Positions 1-6,031 of a stretch of 7,099 nucleotides of DNA are shown piece by piece (within the stretch, counting starts at the first letter, position 1; each line of letters opens with the position of its first letter). The notes beneath the pieces are model-generated. The model had not been told where the DNA came from. It did not search any database and saw only the letters and a program-made list of their open reading frames with translations. The position numbers and the translations under genes were made by a program. This DNA is from an uncultured Ruminococcus sp. (lineage in GTDB: Bacteria > Bacillota > Clostridia > Oscillospirales > Ruminococcaceae), in assembly GCA_946188175.1 (NCBI GenBank), contig CAMHUJ010000086.1:1-7099 (forward strand), given 5' to 3'.

Positions 1-210
1 GCGGACTGCTCCGTCTGCATCACCCTCGACCGGCGGACGCTTTTTCTTCTTTTTACGCGGTGCTTCGTCGTCTGCGGATGCGCGGCGTTCACCGGTTTCA
101 CCGTCCGTTACCGGACGCTTCTTTTTCCGCGGCACACTGTTCTCAGCAGGAGCCGCAGATGCTTCACCGGCTGCCGGACTGACCGCAGCCGTATCGAGTT
201 TTTCATCCAT
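1..210 (-). CDS. Lys/Arg-rich low-complexity N-terminus of an unidentified protein (partial, runs off window)
   Basis: Only the first 70 codons are in the window; the gene continues past position 1. The start is the ATG at 208-210, supported by an AAAGGAGC ribosome binding site at 219-226. That site lies in the 18-bp gap after the stop of the phosphodiester glycosidase gene, so the two are probably cotranscribed. The visible protein starts MDEKLDTAAV and is rich in Ala, Pro, Asp, Glu, Lys and Arg. It has no membrane segment or recognisable domain yet and looks disordered. Two similar basic blocks occur: PRKKKRPV at residues 27-34 and PRKKKKKRPPV at 51-61, each followed by a Gly/Asp/Glu stretch. 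Charged cytosolic tails of this kind often precede a single membrane helix in Firmicutes envelope proteins. That is an inference, and the family cannot be named from what is visible. Confidence 0.75.
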   Translation of the reverse strand, partial: MDEKLDTAAVSPAAGEASAAPAENSVPRKKKRPVTDGETGERRASADDEAPRKKKKKRPPVEGDADGAVR

Positions 211-228
211 TCTGCGATGCTCCTTTCA

Positions 229-1254
229 TCAGGATTCCGGCGCAACAAGCCAGCAGTTCGGCATATTGCGTGCGCCGTAAAGTGTCGAGACAATCGTATT
301 CTGTTCGCCCTGATAATACATCACAGAGGATGCGCCGCCGTCCATATTTCCGGCATTGACCATGCCGATCTCTGCACAGTAATCCACGAGCTGCGGATAG
401 GTCAGACCGATGCTCGTGAACATTCTTCCTTCGATCAGCAGAATCATCACGGTACCGTCCTCATCCTGACCGATGACCGTGCGCGGATTATAACCGCCGA
501 ATCTGCCGTTCATATCCTGCTTGACGCCGTCCTTAATGAGGATCGGTCCGAAGCACGCCGCATCGCGGATGCCCATATCGAGCGCCTGCTGCGCGGTCAT
601 CCAGCCGCAGTGCAGCTTGCCCTCGTTATCGAGACCCGTGATCTCATAGAACGAATAGGGATCGCCGTAGCAGAGCTTTCCCTGCGAGATCACAACGCCG
701 ACCGGCAGACCGCCGTTTCCGGTGCCGTTCGGATCGACAAAACCGTTTGCATTGACTGCCGCAATCGCGCCGTATTCCTCAGCCATTTGTGAAATCTGCT
801 TGCCGCAGGAATTCGGCTGACCGAGCGGACCTGCAACACCGACATAAACGCGGGAGGGGTCCTTGATTTTCAGCAGCTTGCCGCGAAAGAGCGGTTCATA
901 GAATTCGATCATTTCGGTTTCGGGCTGTACGCTGTCCGGCGCACCGATCGGCGATTCGAGCTTCACGGATGCAAATTCCGGCAGGCTCGCCGTCACCTTT
1001 TTGTTGCCGATCTGCTTTTCGCCGCCCTCCATGGGTGCATCCTTACCGGAGAACATCGCCTTGAGTGCACGAATCTCGCCCTTATCCTCTGCAAGCTGTT
1101 CATACTGCCGCTTCGCAGCCGGATAGTCCGCACTTGTCACGGTTTTTGCCAGTTTCCGTTTTGCAGCTGACAGCAGAAGCACCGTCACGATAATGAGAAT
1201 GAGAATCCGGAGCACCCATGTCCCGAATTTGAGTACGCTGCGCGTCGTTGCCAT
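229..1254 (-). CDS. membrane-anchored phosphodiester glycosidase (NAGPA/DUF2233) family protein
   Basis: The protein has 341 residues. A short basic N-terminus is followed by one hydrophobic helix (about 13-29) with no obvious signal-peptidase site, so it is probably a type II membrane protein with its domain outside the cell. A charged, helical linker (about 33-80) leads to the NAGPA-type domain (about 133-338). Family hallmarks are AAVNANGF at 165-172, GGLPVGVVISQGK at 181-193, GYNPRTVIGQ at 254-263 and NAGNMDGGASSVM at 300-312, the last with the conserved Asp-Gly-Gly. Known relatives remove GlcNAc-1-phosphate or otherwise cleave sugar phosphodiesters, and many are linked to envelope polysaccharides; the substrate here cannot be told. 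The ATG at 1254 has an AAGGAAGG ribosome binding site just upstream. A promoter lies at 1319-1347, giving a leader of about 58 nt. The next gene follows after 18 bp. Confidence 0.88.
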   Translation of the reverse strand: MATTRSVLKFGTWVLRILILIIVTVLLLSAAKRKLAKTVTSADYPAAKRQYEQLAEDKGEIRALKAMFSGKDAPMEGGEKQIGNKKVTASLPEFASVKLESPIGAPDSVQPETEMIEFYEPLFRGKLLKIKDPSRVYVGVAGPLGQPNSCGKQISQMAEEYGAIAAVNANGFVDPNGTGNGGLPVGVVISQGKLCYGDPYSFYEITGLDNEGKLHCGWMTAQQALDMGIRDAACFGPILIKDGVKQDMNGRFGGYNPRTVIGQDEDGTVMILLIEGRMFTSIGLTYPQLVDYCAEIGMVNAGNMDGGASSVMYYQGEQNTIVSTLYGARNMPNCWLVAPES

Positions 1255-1511
1255 GTCGGTTTCCTTCCTTGTTTTCTGATATCATAAATGCGTAAAATCG
1301 CAATACATGCCACGTTATATTGTAATATAAAACCGGAAAAAAAGCAAGGGATTTCGACACGAAACGGCAACTTTCTCCAAGTTTCTCATAGCAGCCGGAA
1401 TCAGCGCCGATTTTTTGTGAGAGATATACAGTGCGCATCCCTGCGCGCCGGCACAGCTTTCTGCGATGCGTTCCCGGCAGGACGGCGAATCCCCGTAATT
1501 ATACAAATAAA
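1255..1511. other. intergenic region upstream of the phosphodiester glycosidase gene
   Basis: The gap between the glycosidase-family gene and the flavin reductase gene is 312 bp in all, counting the terminator. It holds the minus-strand promoter at 1319-1347 and the ribosome binding site next to 1254. The part from 1361 to 1497 shows no convincing open frame with a ribosome binding site, no RNA gene and no strong hairpin. The best inverted repeat there is a 5-bp GCCGG/CCGGC pair with a loop of about 21 nt. Confidence 0.6.
1319..1347 (-). promoter_or_regulatory. sigma-A-type promoter of the phosphodiester glycosidase gene
   Basis: Read on the minus strand, TTGCTT (1342-1347) and TACAAT (1319-1324) are separated by exactly 17 bp. 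The -10 sits in an AT-rich stretch. Transcription would start near 1312, about 58 nt before the ATG. The -35 hexamer is the same as that of the deoB promoter. Assigned by motif only. Confidence 0.7.
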
Positions 1512-1553
1512 AGAACCGCTTTGACCGGTAATCCGTCAGATCAAAGCGGTTCT
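1512..1553 (-). terminator. intrinsic terminator closing the deoB operon
   Basis: A perfect 13-bp inverted repeat, AGAACCGCTTTGA at 1512-1524 against TCAAAGCGGTTCT at 1541-1553, has a 16-nt loop. On the minus strand it is followed by TTTTATTTGT. The arms start 13 bp after the stop of the flavin reductase gene (1567-1569). On the plus strand the hairpin is not followed by a T-run, so it acts in the minus direction. Confidence 0.88.
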
Positions 1554-1566
1554 ATCCTGCATGCAA

Positions 1567-2151
1567 TCACCGTCTGCCTTTCGGCGGCTTTTTCTTCTTT
1601 CGGACGGAGTATCCGAATTCGCCGCATTTTCGCCCGAGCGCAAAGTATTCGCCGTGCGCATAGGCAAGCAGACCGCTCTGCTGCAAATTGAGCTTGCCCT
1701 TGCTGTCCACATAGCGGCTGTCGGCATCCGTTCCGATGATCTCCGCCAAAAACATATCATGCGATCCGAGCGGCAGAATCTGCGTCACGCGGCAGGTCAG
1801 GCTCACCGGCGCTTCATCGAGAACCGGCACGATCCCGTTCTCCGGCATCACCAGATGCAGCCCGCACGCCTTGATCTTATCCGTATCGCGTCCTGATCGC
1901 ACGCCGCAGAAATCGACTGCCTTTACCAGCGCCGTCGTCGGCAGATTGATCGCAAACACGCCGCTTTCCCTGATGATATTGTAGGAGTGGCGCGTCGGGC
2001 GCACCGAGATATAGGTCATCGGCGGATGCGTGCAGCAGATGCCCGTCCACGCGACCGTCAGGATATTCGGCTGCTCCATGGTACCGCAGGTCACGAGGAC
2101 CGGCGGAAGCGGTGCGAGCATGGCGCCGCCGTTCCAGTGTATTTTTTCCAT
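1567..2151 (-). CDS. flavin reductase family protein (FMN-binding split barrel)
   Basis: The protein has 194 residues, the normal length for a flavoredoxin/flavin reductase-like protein. The domain covers about 10-170. Family features are PLPPVLVTCGT (14-24), NILTVAWTGICCTHPP (29-44), YISVRPTRHSYNII (47-60), FAINLPT (66-72), the DFCGVRSGRDTDK block (80-92) and GSHDMFLAEI (129-138). Members bind FMN and either reduce flavin with NAD(P)H or pass electrons as flavoredoxins; the substrate is not readable from sequence. The C-terminus ends in a very basic tail (VRKKKKPPKGRR, 183-194) that is not part of the fold. The start has an AAAGGAGC site at 2162-2169 that overlaps the stop codon of the preceding ABM-fold gene, 16 bp away. 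This is the last gene of the run, and a terminator follows at once. Confidence 0.9.
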   Translation of the reverse strand: MEKIHWNGGAMLAPLPPVLVTCGTMEQPNILTVAWTGICCTHPPMTYISVRPTRHSYNIIRESGVFAINLPTTALVKAVDFCGVRSGRDTDKIKACGLHLVMPENGIVPVLDEAPVSLTCRVTQILPLGSHDMFLAEIIGTDADSRYVDSKGKLNLQQSGLLAYAHGEYFALGRKCGEFGYSVRKKKKPPKGRR

Positions 2152-2167
2152 TGATCGGAATGCTCCT

Positions 2168-2464
2168 TTATTTTGATAACTCCGTATACCGCTCCACTCG
2201 CATTTTCAGGTGATATTTTTCGCGGAGCTGTGCGATTTCCTGCATCATCGGCGTTTTGTGGTGCAGATCAATCGCCGCCTGATCCGTCCAGCGGTCGATC
2301 AGCAGAACGGTCTCCGGATCGTCCGCCGGATAAAAATAGGCATAGCGCTCGCAGCCCGCCTCTGCACGCACGCGCGCCGCAATGCCGCTCTGTTCCATTT
2401 CCTCTGCAAAAGCTCTCGCAGAGCCGTCCCTGCCGGTGTAGTAGATGTTGACTGTGATCGACAT
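2168..2464 (-). CDS. antibiotic biosynthesis monooxygenase (ABM) fold protein, putative quinol monooxygenase
   Basis: The 98-residue protein matches the usual size of single-domain ABM (YgiN-like) proteins. The pattern fits: a first strand (SITVNIYYTG, 2-11), a helix with AFAEEMEQSGI (18-28), the Glu-Ala-Gly-Cys turn (35-38) leading to strand RYAYFYPADDPETVLLIDRW (40-59), then a helix with DLHHKTPMMQEI (66-77) that carries the typical paired His. Such proteins form dimeric alpha+beta barrels that oxidise quinols or aromatic rings without a bound cofactor, or break down haem. Which of these applies here is unknown. The start has an AAAGGAGC site that overlaps the stop of the flavodoxin-family gene 13 bp upstream. 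Its position between a flavodoxin and a flavin reductase suggests a redox role (inference). Confidence 0.85.
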   Translation of the reverse strand: MSITVNIYYTGRDGSARAFAEEMEQSGIAARVRAEAGCERYAYFYPADDPETVLLIDRWTDQAAIDLHHKTPMMQEIAQLREKYHLKMRVERYTELSK

Positions 2465-2477
2465 ACTGCTTGCTCCT

Positions 2478-3026
2478 TTATCGTTTCATCATTTTCCTGC
2501 ATAATGCAAGAATCTCCGCTTCGTGCTTCGCAACATCCTGCTGATATTCCACGCAGGTCAGACCGAGATGCCCGCAGCATGCAATTTCCAGATGCCCGCA
2601 GAAATGCTCGATGCTGCTGATGACGCGCTCGCATTCCGGCAGATTCGGTCCTGTGCGCAGCGCGATCGCATATCCCTTTTTGCCGCCGCTGAGCTTCCGG
2701 TGCGGCTCATGGGTATTGCACCACGGCGTACATCGGTCAATGAATGCCTTGAACTGCCCCGGGATATCCGCCCAGTAGGAGGGCGAAACAAAGACAATGA
2801 TATCCGCGCGTTCAAAGGCATCCAGAATGCGCGGAATGTCGTCGTCCTGCACGCACTGCGCCGTCTGATGACAGCTCCGGCATCCCTTGCAGAATGCAAA
2901 ATCATAATCGTCAATGCAGAGCGTTTCCGTCTCCATGCCGCCCGAAAGCTGTTCTGAAACAATCCGGACGATCTCCGCCGTTGCGCCCGTCCGGACAGGG
3001 CTGCAATTTATAATCAGTGCTTTCAT
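2478..3026 (-). CDS. flavodoxin-family NAD(P)H-dependent oxidoreductase with an Isf-like four-cysteine motif
   Basis: The protein has 182 residues and a flavodoxin-like fold. The N-terminal strand and phosphate-binding loop read ALIINCSPVRTGATAEI (3-19), a second flavin-contacting loop is VSPSYWADIPGQFKAFIDR (80-98), and a third is ALRTGP (122-127). Between the first two lies CKGCRSCHQTAQC (46-58), spaced C-x2-C-x2-C-x5-C and followed by DDD. This compact spacing is known from iron-sulfur flavoproteins (Isf), which bind a 4Fe-4S cluster and FMN and carry electrons, and from many clostridial flavodoxin-family proteins. Whether a cluster is bound here is inferred. The ATG at 3026 has an AAGAGG site with 8-nt spacing, located inside the end of the GrpB-GNAT gene, whose stop is only 3 bp away. 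Translation of the two is probably coupled. Confidence 0.88.
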   Translation of the reverse strand: MKALIINCSPVRTGATAEIVRIVSEQLSGGMETETLCIDDYDFAFCKGCRSCHQTAQCVQDDDIPRILDAFERADIIVFVSPSYWADIPGQFKAFIDRCTPWCNTHEPHRKLSGGKKGYAIALRTGPNLPECERVISSIEHFCGHLEIACCGHLGLTCVEYQQDVAKHEAEILALCRKMMKR

Positions 3027-3029
3027 GAT

Positions 3030-4055
3030 TCAGGCCTCTTTTCGGATATACAGCATTTCTCTCAGGTGTTTTCCGCCGATTTCATCATCGCGGTATACGC
3101 CGCTGAAGATAAACCCGTTCTGTTCATAGAAGTGCCGTGCTCTTGTATTGTCTTCGAGAACCCAGAGCAGCACCGAGCGTAAGCCGAGCTGATCGAGCTC
3201 CGAAACACACCGCTTCAGAAGCTGCCTGCCATACCCTTTGCCGATTGCATCGGGCAGCAGATAGATCGAAACGATCTCGCCGTAATCGCTGAACTCCGCC
3301 CAGCGCGATTTGCAGATGCCTGCCGTCCCGATGAAGCGCCCGTTCACGGTCAGCACAAGCGAGCGCATTCCCACCCGCTTTATGCCGTCTGCCCAGCGTC
3401 CTTCTGGGATGCTGTCAAGATATGCCTGCGGGATGATGCCGCGGTAGGCGTATTTCCAGCTCTGCTCATAGATACTGCTGATTTCGTATAAATCGTCATC
3501 CGGTGAGAAAAATCGGATTTCCATACTGTTGCGCCGCCACGCGCCTGCCTTTTGCAGAATCTCCTGAATCATATCACTTTTCATTGCGGTATAGGTTTCT
3601 CTGTCATTCGGAAACTGTTTCGCAAGCGACTGCTTCCAATCCGAATACGCCCTTGCATCATCCGGATGCGCATTCAGATAATCACGCAGATTAATGTAAT
3701 TGTTCCACGCCTCAGAGCCGTATTGCACGACATGGATATGATGCGTCCGGAGCTCACCCTCGCCGCAGACATAGAGATACTGCTCCGGCAGATCGGAACC
3801 GCGAAAGAGAAATCCGTTTGCCGTAAGCGCAGCATTCTCTGATAGCAACGAATCAAAATCCGATACGCCGATCACAATATCTATGATCGGTTTTGCACAG
3901 ATGCCGCGGATTGCCGTGCTGCCGATATGCTGTATGTCGATTGCAGTATCCTGCAAAACCGCACGCAGCCGCGTAATCGTCTGCTGCGCGATAATCTCCC
4001 ATTCGCTGTCATGCGGTTCAAGTGCCACAGTCCCGCGGCGCAGTCCGAGTTTCAT
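3030..4055 (-). CDS. GrpB (UPF0157) nucleotidyltransferase-like domain fused to a GNAT N-acetyltransferase
   Basis: The chosen start gives 341 residues. Residues 1-177 form a whole GrpB domain: LEPHDSEW (12-19), the GrpB signature IQHIGSTAI...AKPIIDIVIGV (41-64) with the Gly-Ser and Asp of the nucleotidyltransferase superfamily, and HHIHVVQYGSEAWNNYINLR (105-124). Residues 178-341 form a GNAT domain with the acetyl-CoA loop IVSIYLLPDAIGKGYGRQLL (261-280) and the N-x-x-A/R-x-x-F-Y-E-x-x-G-F block (303-315). Both parts are full length, with no stop between them. GrpB domains have no well-settled activity; GNATs acetylate amines. The start at 4055 (MKLGLRRGT) is preferred because GrpB homology begins there. 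A farther ATG at 4109 would overlap the upstream gene by 49 bp. No strong ribosome binding site precedes 4055, and the upstream stop is 5 bp away, so coupling is likely. A GTG at 4064 is another possible start. Confidence 0.87.
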   Translation of the reverse strand: MKLGLRRGTVALEPHDSEWEIIAQQTITRLRAVLQDTAIDIQHIGSTAIRGICAKPIIDIVIGVSDFDSLLSENAALTANGFLFRGSDLPEQYLYVCGEGELRTHHIHVVQYGSEAWNNYINLRDYLNAHPDDARAYSDWKQSLAKQFPNDRETYTAMKSDMIQEILQKAGAWRRNSMEIRFFSPDDDLYEISSIYEQSWKYAYRGIIPQAYLDSIPEGRWADGIKRVGMRSLVLTVNGRFIGTAGICKSRWAEFSDYGEIVSIYLLPDAIGKGYGRQLLKRCVSELDQLGLRSVLLWVLEDNTRARHFYEQNGFIFSGVYRDDEIGGKHLREMLYIRKEA

Positions 4056-4060
4056 ATGCG

Positions 4061-4531
4061 TCACAGTCCGCCGATCTGCGCATCCAGATAGGCGTAAAGC
4101 AGAGCCCACATATCAAAATCCGTGTTCAGATAAAGCTGCTGCTCAAGTTCATCGAGTTTGTCGCTGAATGCATCGTGAACGGCATCTGTATCAGCATCAT
4201 CCTCTGCCTGATCGAGCTGCTGCTGATACTGCGCATCCAGACTGCGCGCGGTTTCCAGTACGCCGGCATCCTGTCCGTCACCGATTGCGCGGAATGCGCT
4301 GATCATGCGGGCATAGTTTTCCGGCGTAATATTGCCGTCATGCGGCGTGGAGAAGCCCTCCATATTTGTTTCGGTATCAAAAGCAAGAATATACAGCGCG
4401 TTCTGAATAAACGCGGGGCATTGCAGCCACAGTTCCTCGCCGTTTTTCCACATTTCCAGTGCGAGCTTTTCGCAAAGGGATTCGCCGGTAAACTGTTTGA
4501 TATCAATTTCGCTTCCGTCAACCCATTTCAT
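4061..4531 (-). CDS. DUF4375/DMP19-like protein of unknown function
   Basis: The protein has 156 residues, is soluble and acidic, and has no signal or membrane segment. It looks mostly helical. The central part, ALYILAFDTETNMEGFS (45-61) followed by TPENYARMISAFRAIGD (69-85), resembles the DMP19 (DUF4375) pattern, in which an Asn/Gly-rich turn precedes a helix with an Ala-Phe/Leu...Ile-Gly motif. The Asn-Gly-Gly of typical members is replaced here by N-M-E-G, so the assignment is moderate. A charged, coiled-coil-like segment (about 95-135, rich in Gln, Asp and Glu) leads to an aromatic C-terminus. The ATG at 4531 has a TGAGGTG site 6 nt upstream, and the deoB stop is 18 bp away. It lies second in the deoB run. 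Its biochemical role is unknown. Confidence 0.75.
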   Translation of the reverse strand: MKWVDGSEIDIKQFTGESLCEKLALEMWKNGEELWLQCPAFIQNALYILAFDTETNMEGFSTPHDGNITPENYARMISAFRAIGDGQDAGVLETARSLDAQYQQQLDQAEDDADTDAVHDAFSDKLDELEQQLYLNTDFDMWALLYAYLDAQIGGL

Positions 4532-4549
4532 ATTCGCACCTCACGCTGT

Positions 4550-5710
4550 TCAGAATATATCAATCGCCTGCCCCGCCAGCGCAGATGCATCCACGCCGAG
4601 CCATTTGCAGACGGTCTGCCCGATATCGGCAAAGCTACCGCGGGTGCCGAAGCTCTGCGGTCTGACATGCTTTCCGTACATCAGCACGGGGATGTATTCG
4701 CGCGTGTGATCGGTACCGTGCGCCGTCGGATCGCAGCCGTGATCGGCAGTCAGGATCAGCAGATCGTCGTCGCGGAGCTGCGGCAGCAGTGCACCGAGCT
4801 GTGCATCAAATGCATTCAGCGCGGCGGTATATCCGAGCGGGTCGCGGCGATGCCCGTAGGCGCTGTCAAATTCCACGAGATTGACAAAGCAGAGTCCCTC
4901 AAAATCGCGCGCGGCAATCTGAATCGTTTTGCCCATGCCGTCGTCATTGGAAACCGTGCGGTTGCCCTCGGTGATGCCCTGACCGTTGAAGATATCCTGA
5001 ATCTTGCCGACCGAGATCACCTTCTGACCGGCAGCCCCGATCACATCGAGCATCGTCGGTGCAAACGGCGAAACCGAATAATCATGGCGGTTCGATGTCC
5101 GCCTGAAATCGGGATATTCCCCGACAAACGGTCTTGCGATAATGCGTCCGACGGCATATTCGCCCTGCATGATCTCACGCGCCTGCTCGCAGATATGATA
5201 GAGCTCCGGCACGGGGATGATATCCTCATGCGCGGCGATCTGCAATACGCTGTCCGCAGAGGTGTAGACGATCAGCGCACCGGTGTCCATATGCTCCCTG
5301 CCGTAATCGCGGATGACCTCCGTGCCGGAATAGGGCAGATTGCAGAGGATTTCGCGTCCGGTCGCGGCGCGCAGGCGGTCGAGCACCTCCTTCGGGAAGC
5401 CGTCCGGATAAGTTTTCATCGGGGTATCCGAGATCAGTCCGGCGATCTCCCAGTGACCGGTCGTCGTATCCTTTCCGGCGGAGCGCTCCGCACATTTTCC
5501 GAATGCGGCGCAGGGCAAATCTGACGCAATATCGAAATTGTTTCCCTCGATTGCAAACAGTCCCAGACGCCAGAGATTCGGCACACACAGCTTGCCGGTC
5601 TGCCAGCAGGAACGGATCGTATGCGTCCCCGCGTCGCCGAATTTCGCAGCATCCGGCAGTGCGCCGCAGCCGCAGCTGTCCAGTACGATCAAAAATACAC
5701 GCTTAGCCAT
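4550..5710 (-). CDS. deoB: phosphopentomutase
   Basis: DeoB interconverts ribose (or deoxyribose) 1-phosphate and 5-phosphate. It links nucleoside phosphorolysis to the pentose phosphate pathway in the cytosol. At 386 residues the protein has the normal family length. The alkaline-phosphatase-superfamily metal ligands are all visible: Asp11 in VFLIVLDSCGCG, Asp282 and His287 in VEFDSAYGHRRDP, Asp323-His324 in TADHGCDPT, and His335 in GTDHTRE. The nucleophile/phospho-site Thr84 lies in GKDTTTGHWEIAG, just before Gly-His-Trp. The DeoB cap domain fills about 95-220. The ATG at 5710 has a strong AAAGGGAGG site, and a promoter lies at 5758-5786, giving a leader of about 40 nt. It is the first gene of a six-gene run. 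No deoC, deoD or pdp neighbour is in the window, which is unlike classical deo operons. Confidence 0.97.
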   Translation of the reverse strand: MAKRVFLIVLDSCGCGALPDAAKFGDAGTHTIRSCWQTGKLCVPNLWRLGLFAIEGNNFDIASDLPCAAFGKCAERSAGKDTTTGHWEIAGLISDTPMKTYPDGFPKEVLDRLRAATGREILCNLPYSGTEVIRDYGREHMDTGALIVYTSADSVLQIAAHEDIIPVPELYHICEQAREIMQGEYAVGRIIARPFVGEYPDFRRTSNRHDYSVSPFAPTMLDVIGAAGQKVISVGKIQDIFNGQGITEGNRTVSNDDGMGKTIQIAARDFEGLCFVNLVEFDSAYGHRRDPLGYTAALNAFDAQLGALLPQLRDDDLLILTADHGCDPTAHGTDHTREYIPVLMYGKHVRPQSFGTRGSFADIGQTVCKWLGVDASALAGQAIDIF

Positions 5711-5757
5711 AACAGAGCCTCCCTTTGCAGCATGATTTTTACATTTATTATGCTTTG

Positions 5758-5786
5758 ATTATACCACATTTTCACAGGAAAAGCAA
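5758..5786 (-). promoter_or_regulatory. extended -10 sigma-A-type promoter of the deoB operon
   Basis: On the minus strand TTGCTT (5781-5786) and TATAAT (5758-5763) are 17 bp apart. The -10 is preceded by TGG, forming the TGnTATAAT extended element. Predicted initiation is near 5751, about 40 nt before the deoB ATG. No operator palindrome is evident on it. Assigned by motif only. Confidence 0.85.
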
Positions 5787-5923
5787 GGTGCACATTTCGG
5801 AGAAAGGAAGGAGAAAGGGTACAAACGGTAATTCCGGTCCGTCAGAGGACAGCAAGGTCAGCCGCTTGATAAAGCTGCACGGCAATTCAACTTTACACAT
5901 AAAAAGCACCTGCCTTACAAGAA

Positions 5924-5940
5924 TGTCACTTCAGTGTCAC
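5924..5940 (+). repeat. tandem TGTCAC direct repeats, possible response-regulator site
   Basis: TGTCAC occurs at 5924-5929 and again at 5935-5940, a period of 11 bp, or about one helical turn. Direct repeats at this spacing are how OmpR/PhoB-type regulators often bind; the TGTCA core resembles the classical pho box. The pair sits about 33 bp upstream of the plus-strand -10. A role in regulating the 54-residue gene is inference. Confidence 0.35.
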
Positions 5941-5969
5941 CTGATTCGATGTCGCCGCGCCGCGAAATA

Positions 5970-5978
5970 TGCTATACT
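5970..5978 (+). promoter_or_regulatory. extended -10 promoter of the small membrane protein gene
   Basis: TGC followed by TATACT (5973-5978) is an extended -10 element. No good -35 is present at 17 bp: TGTCGC at 5950-5955 is poor. That fits a promoter depending on the extended -10 or on an activator. Initiation near 5985 would leave a leader of about 92 nt containing the inverted repeat at 6032-6050. Confidence 0.5.
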
Positions 5979-6031
5979 GTTTCCAGGGCAGGGGAATAAA
6001 CTGTGAAATCAAACACATGATGCCAAAGCCT

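Noticed and set aside
217..792. 191-codon plus-strand open frame
   Set aside because: Antisense shadow of the phosphodiester glycosidase gene, with no domain and no credible start signal.
1100..1438. 112-codon minus-strand open frame across the intergenic region
   Set aside because: It overlaps the glycosidase-family start in another frame, spans the promoter at 1319-1347 and has no ribosome binding site.
1498..1503. TATAAT on the minus strand just after the operon terminator
   Set aside because: No -35 hexamer at 16-18 bp and no extended -10. The promoter at 1319-1347 is closer to the gene and far better formed.
4056..4109. Upstream ATG adding 18 residues to the GrpB-GNAT protein
   Set aside because: The extra residues do not look like GrpB sequence and overlap the preceding gene by 49 bp. 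The Met at 4055 matches the expected domain start.
4022..5524. 500-codon open frame on the plus strand
   Set aside because: It lies antisense to deoB and the DUF4375-like gene, has no ribosome binding site or recognisable domain, and its composition (Arg, His, Ile rich) is typical of the complement of a GC-biased gene. deoB on the other strand is certain.
5725..6006. 93-codon plus-strand open frame between the divergent promoters
   Set aside because: No ribosome binding site, low-complexity mixture of residues, and it covers the deoB promoter and the -10 of the next gene.
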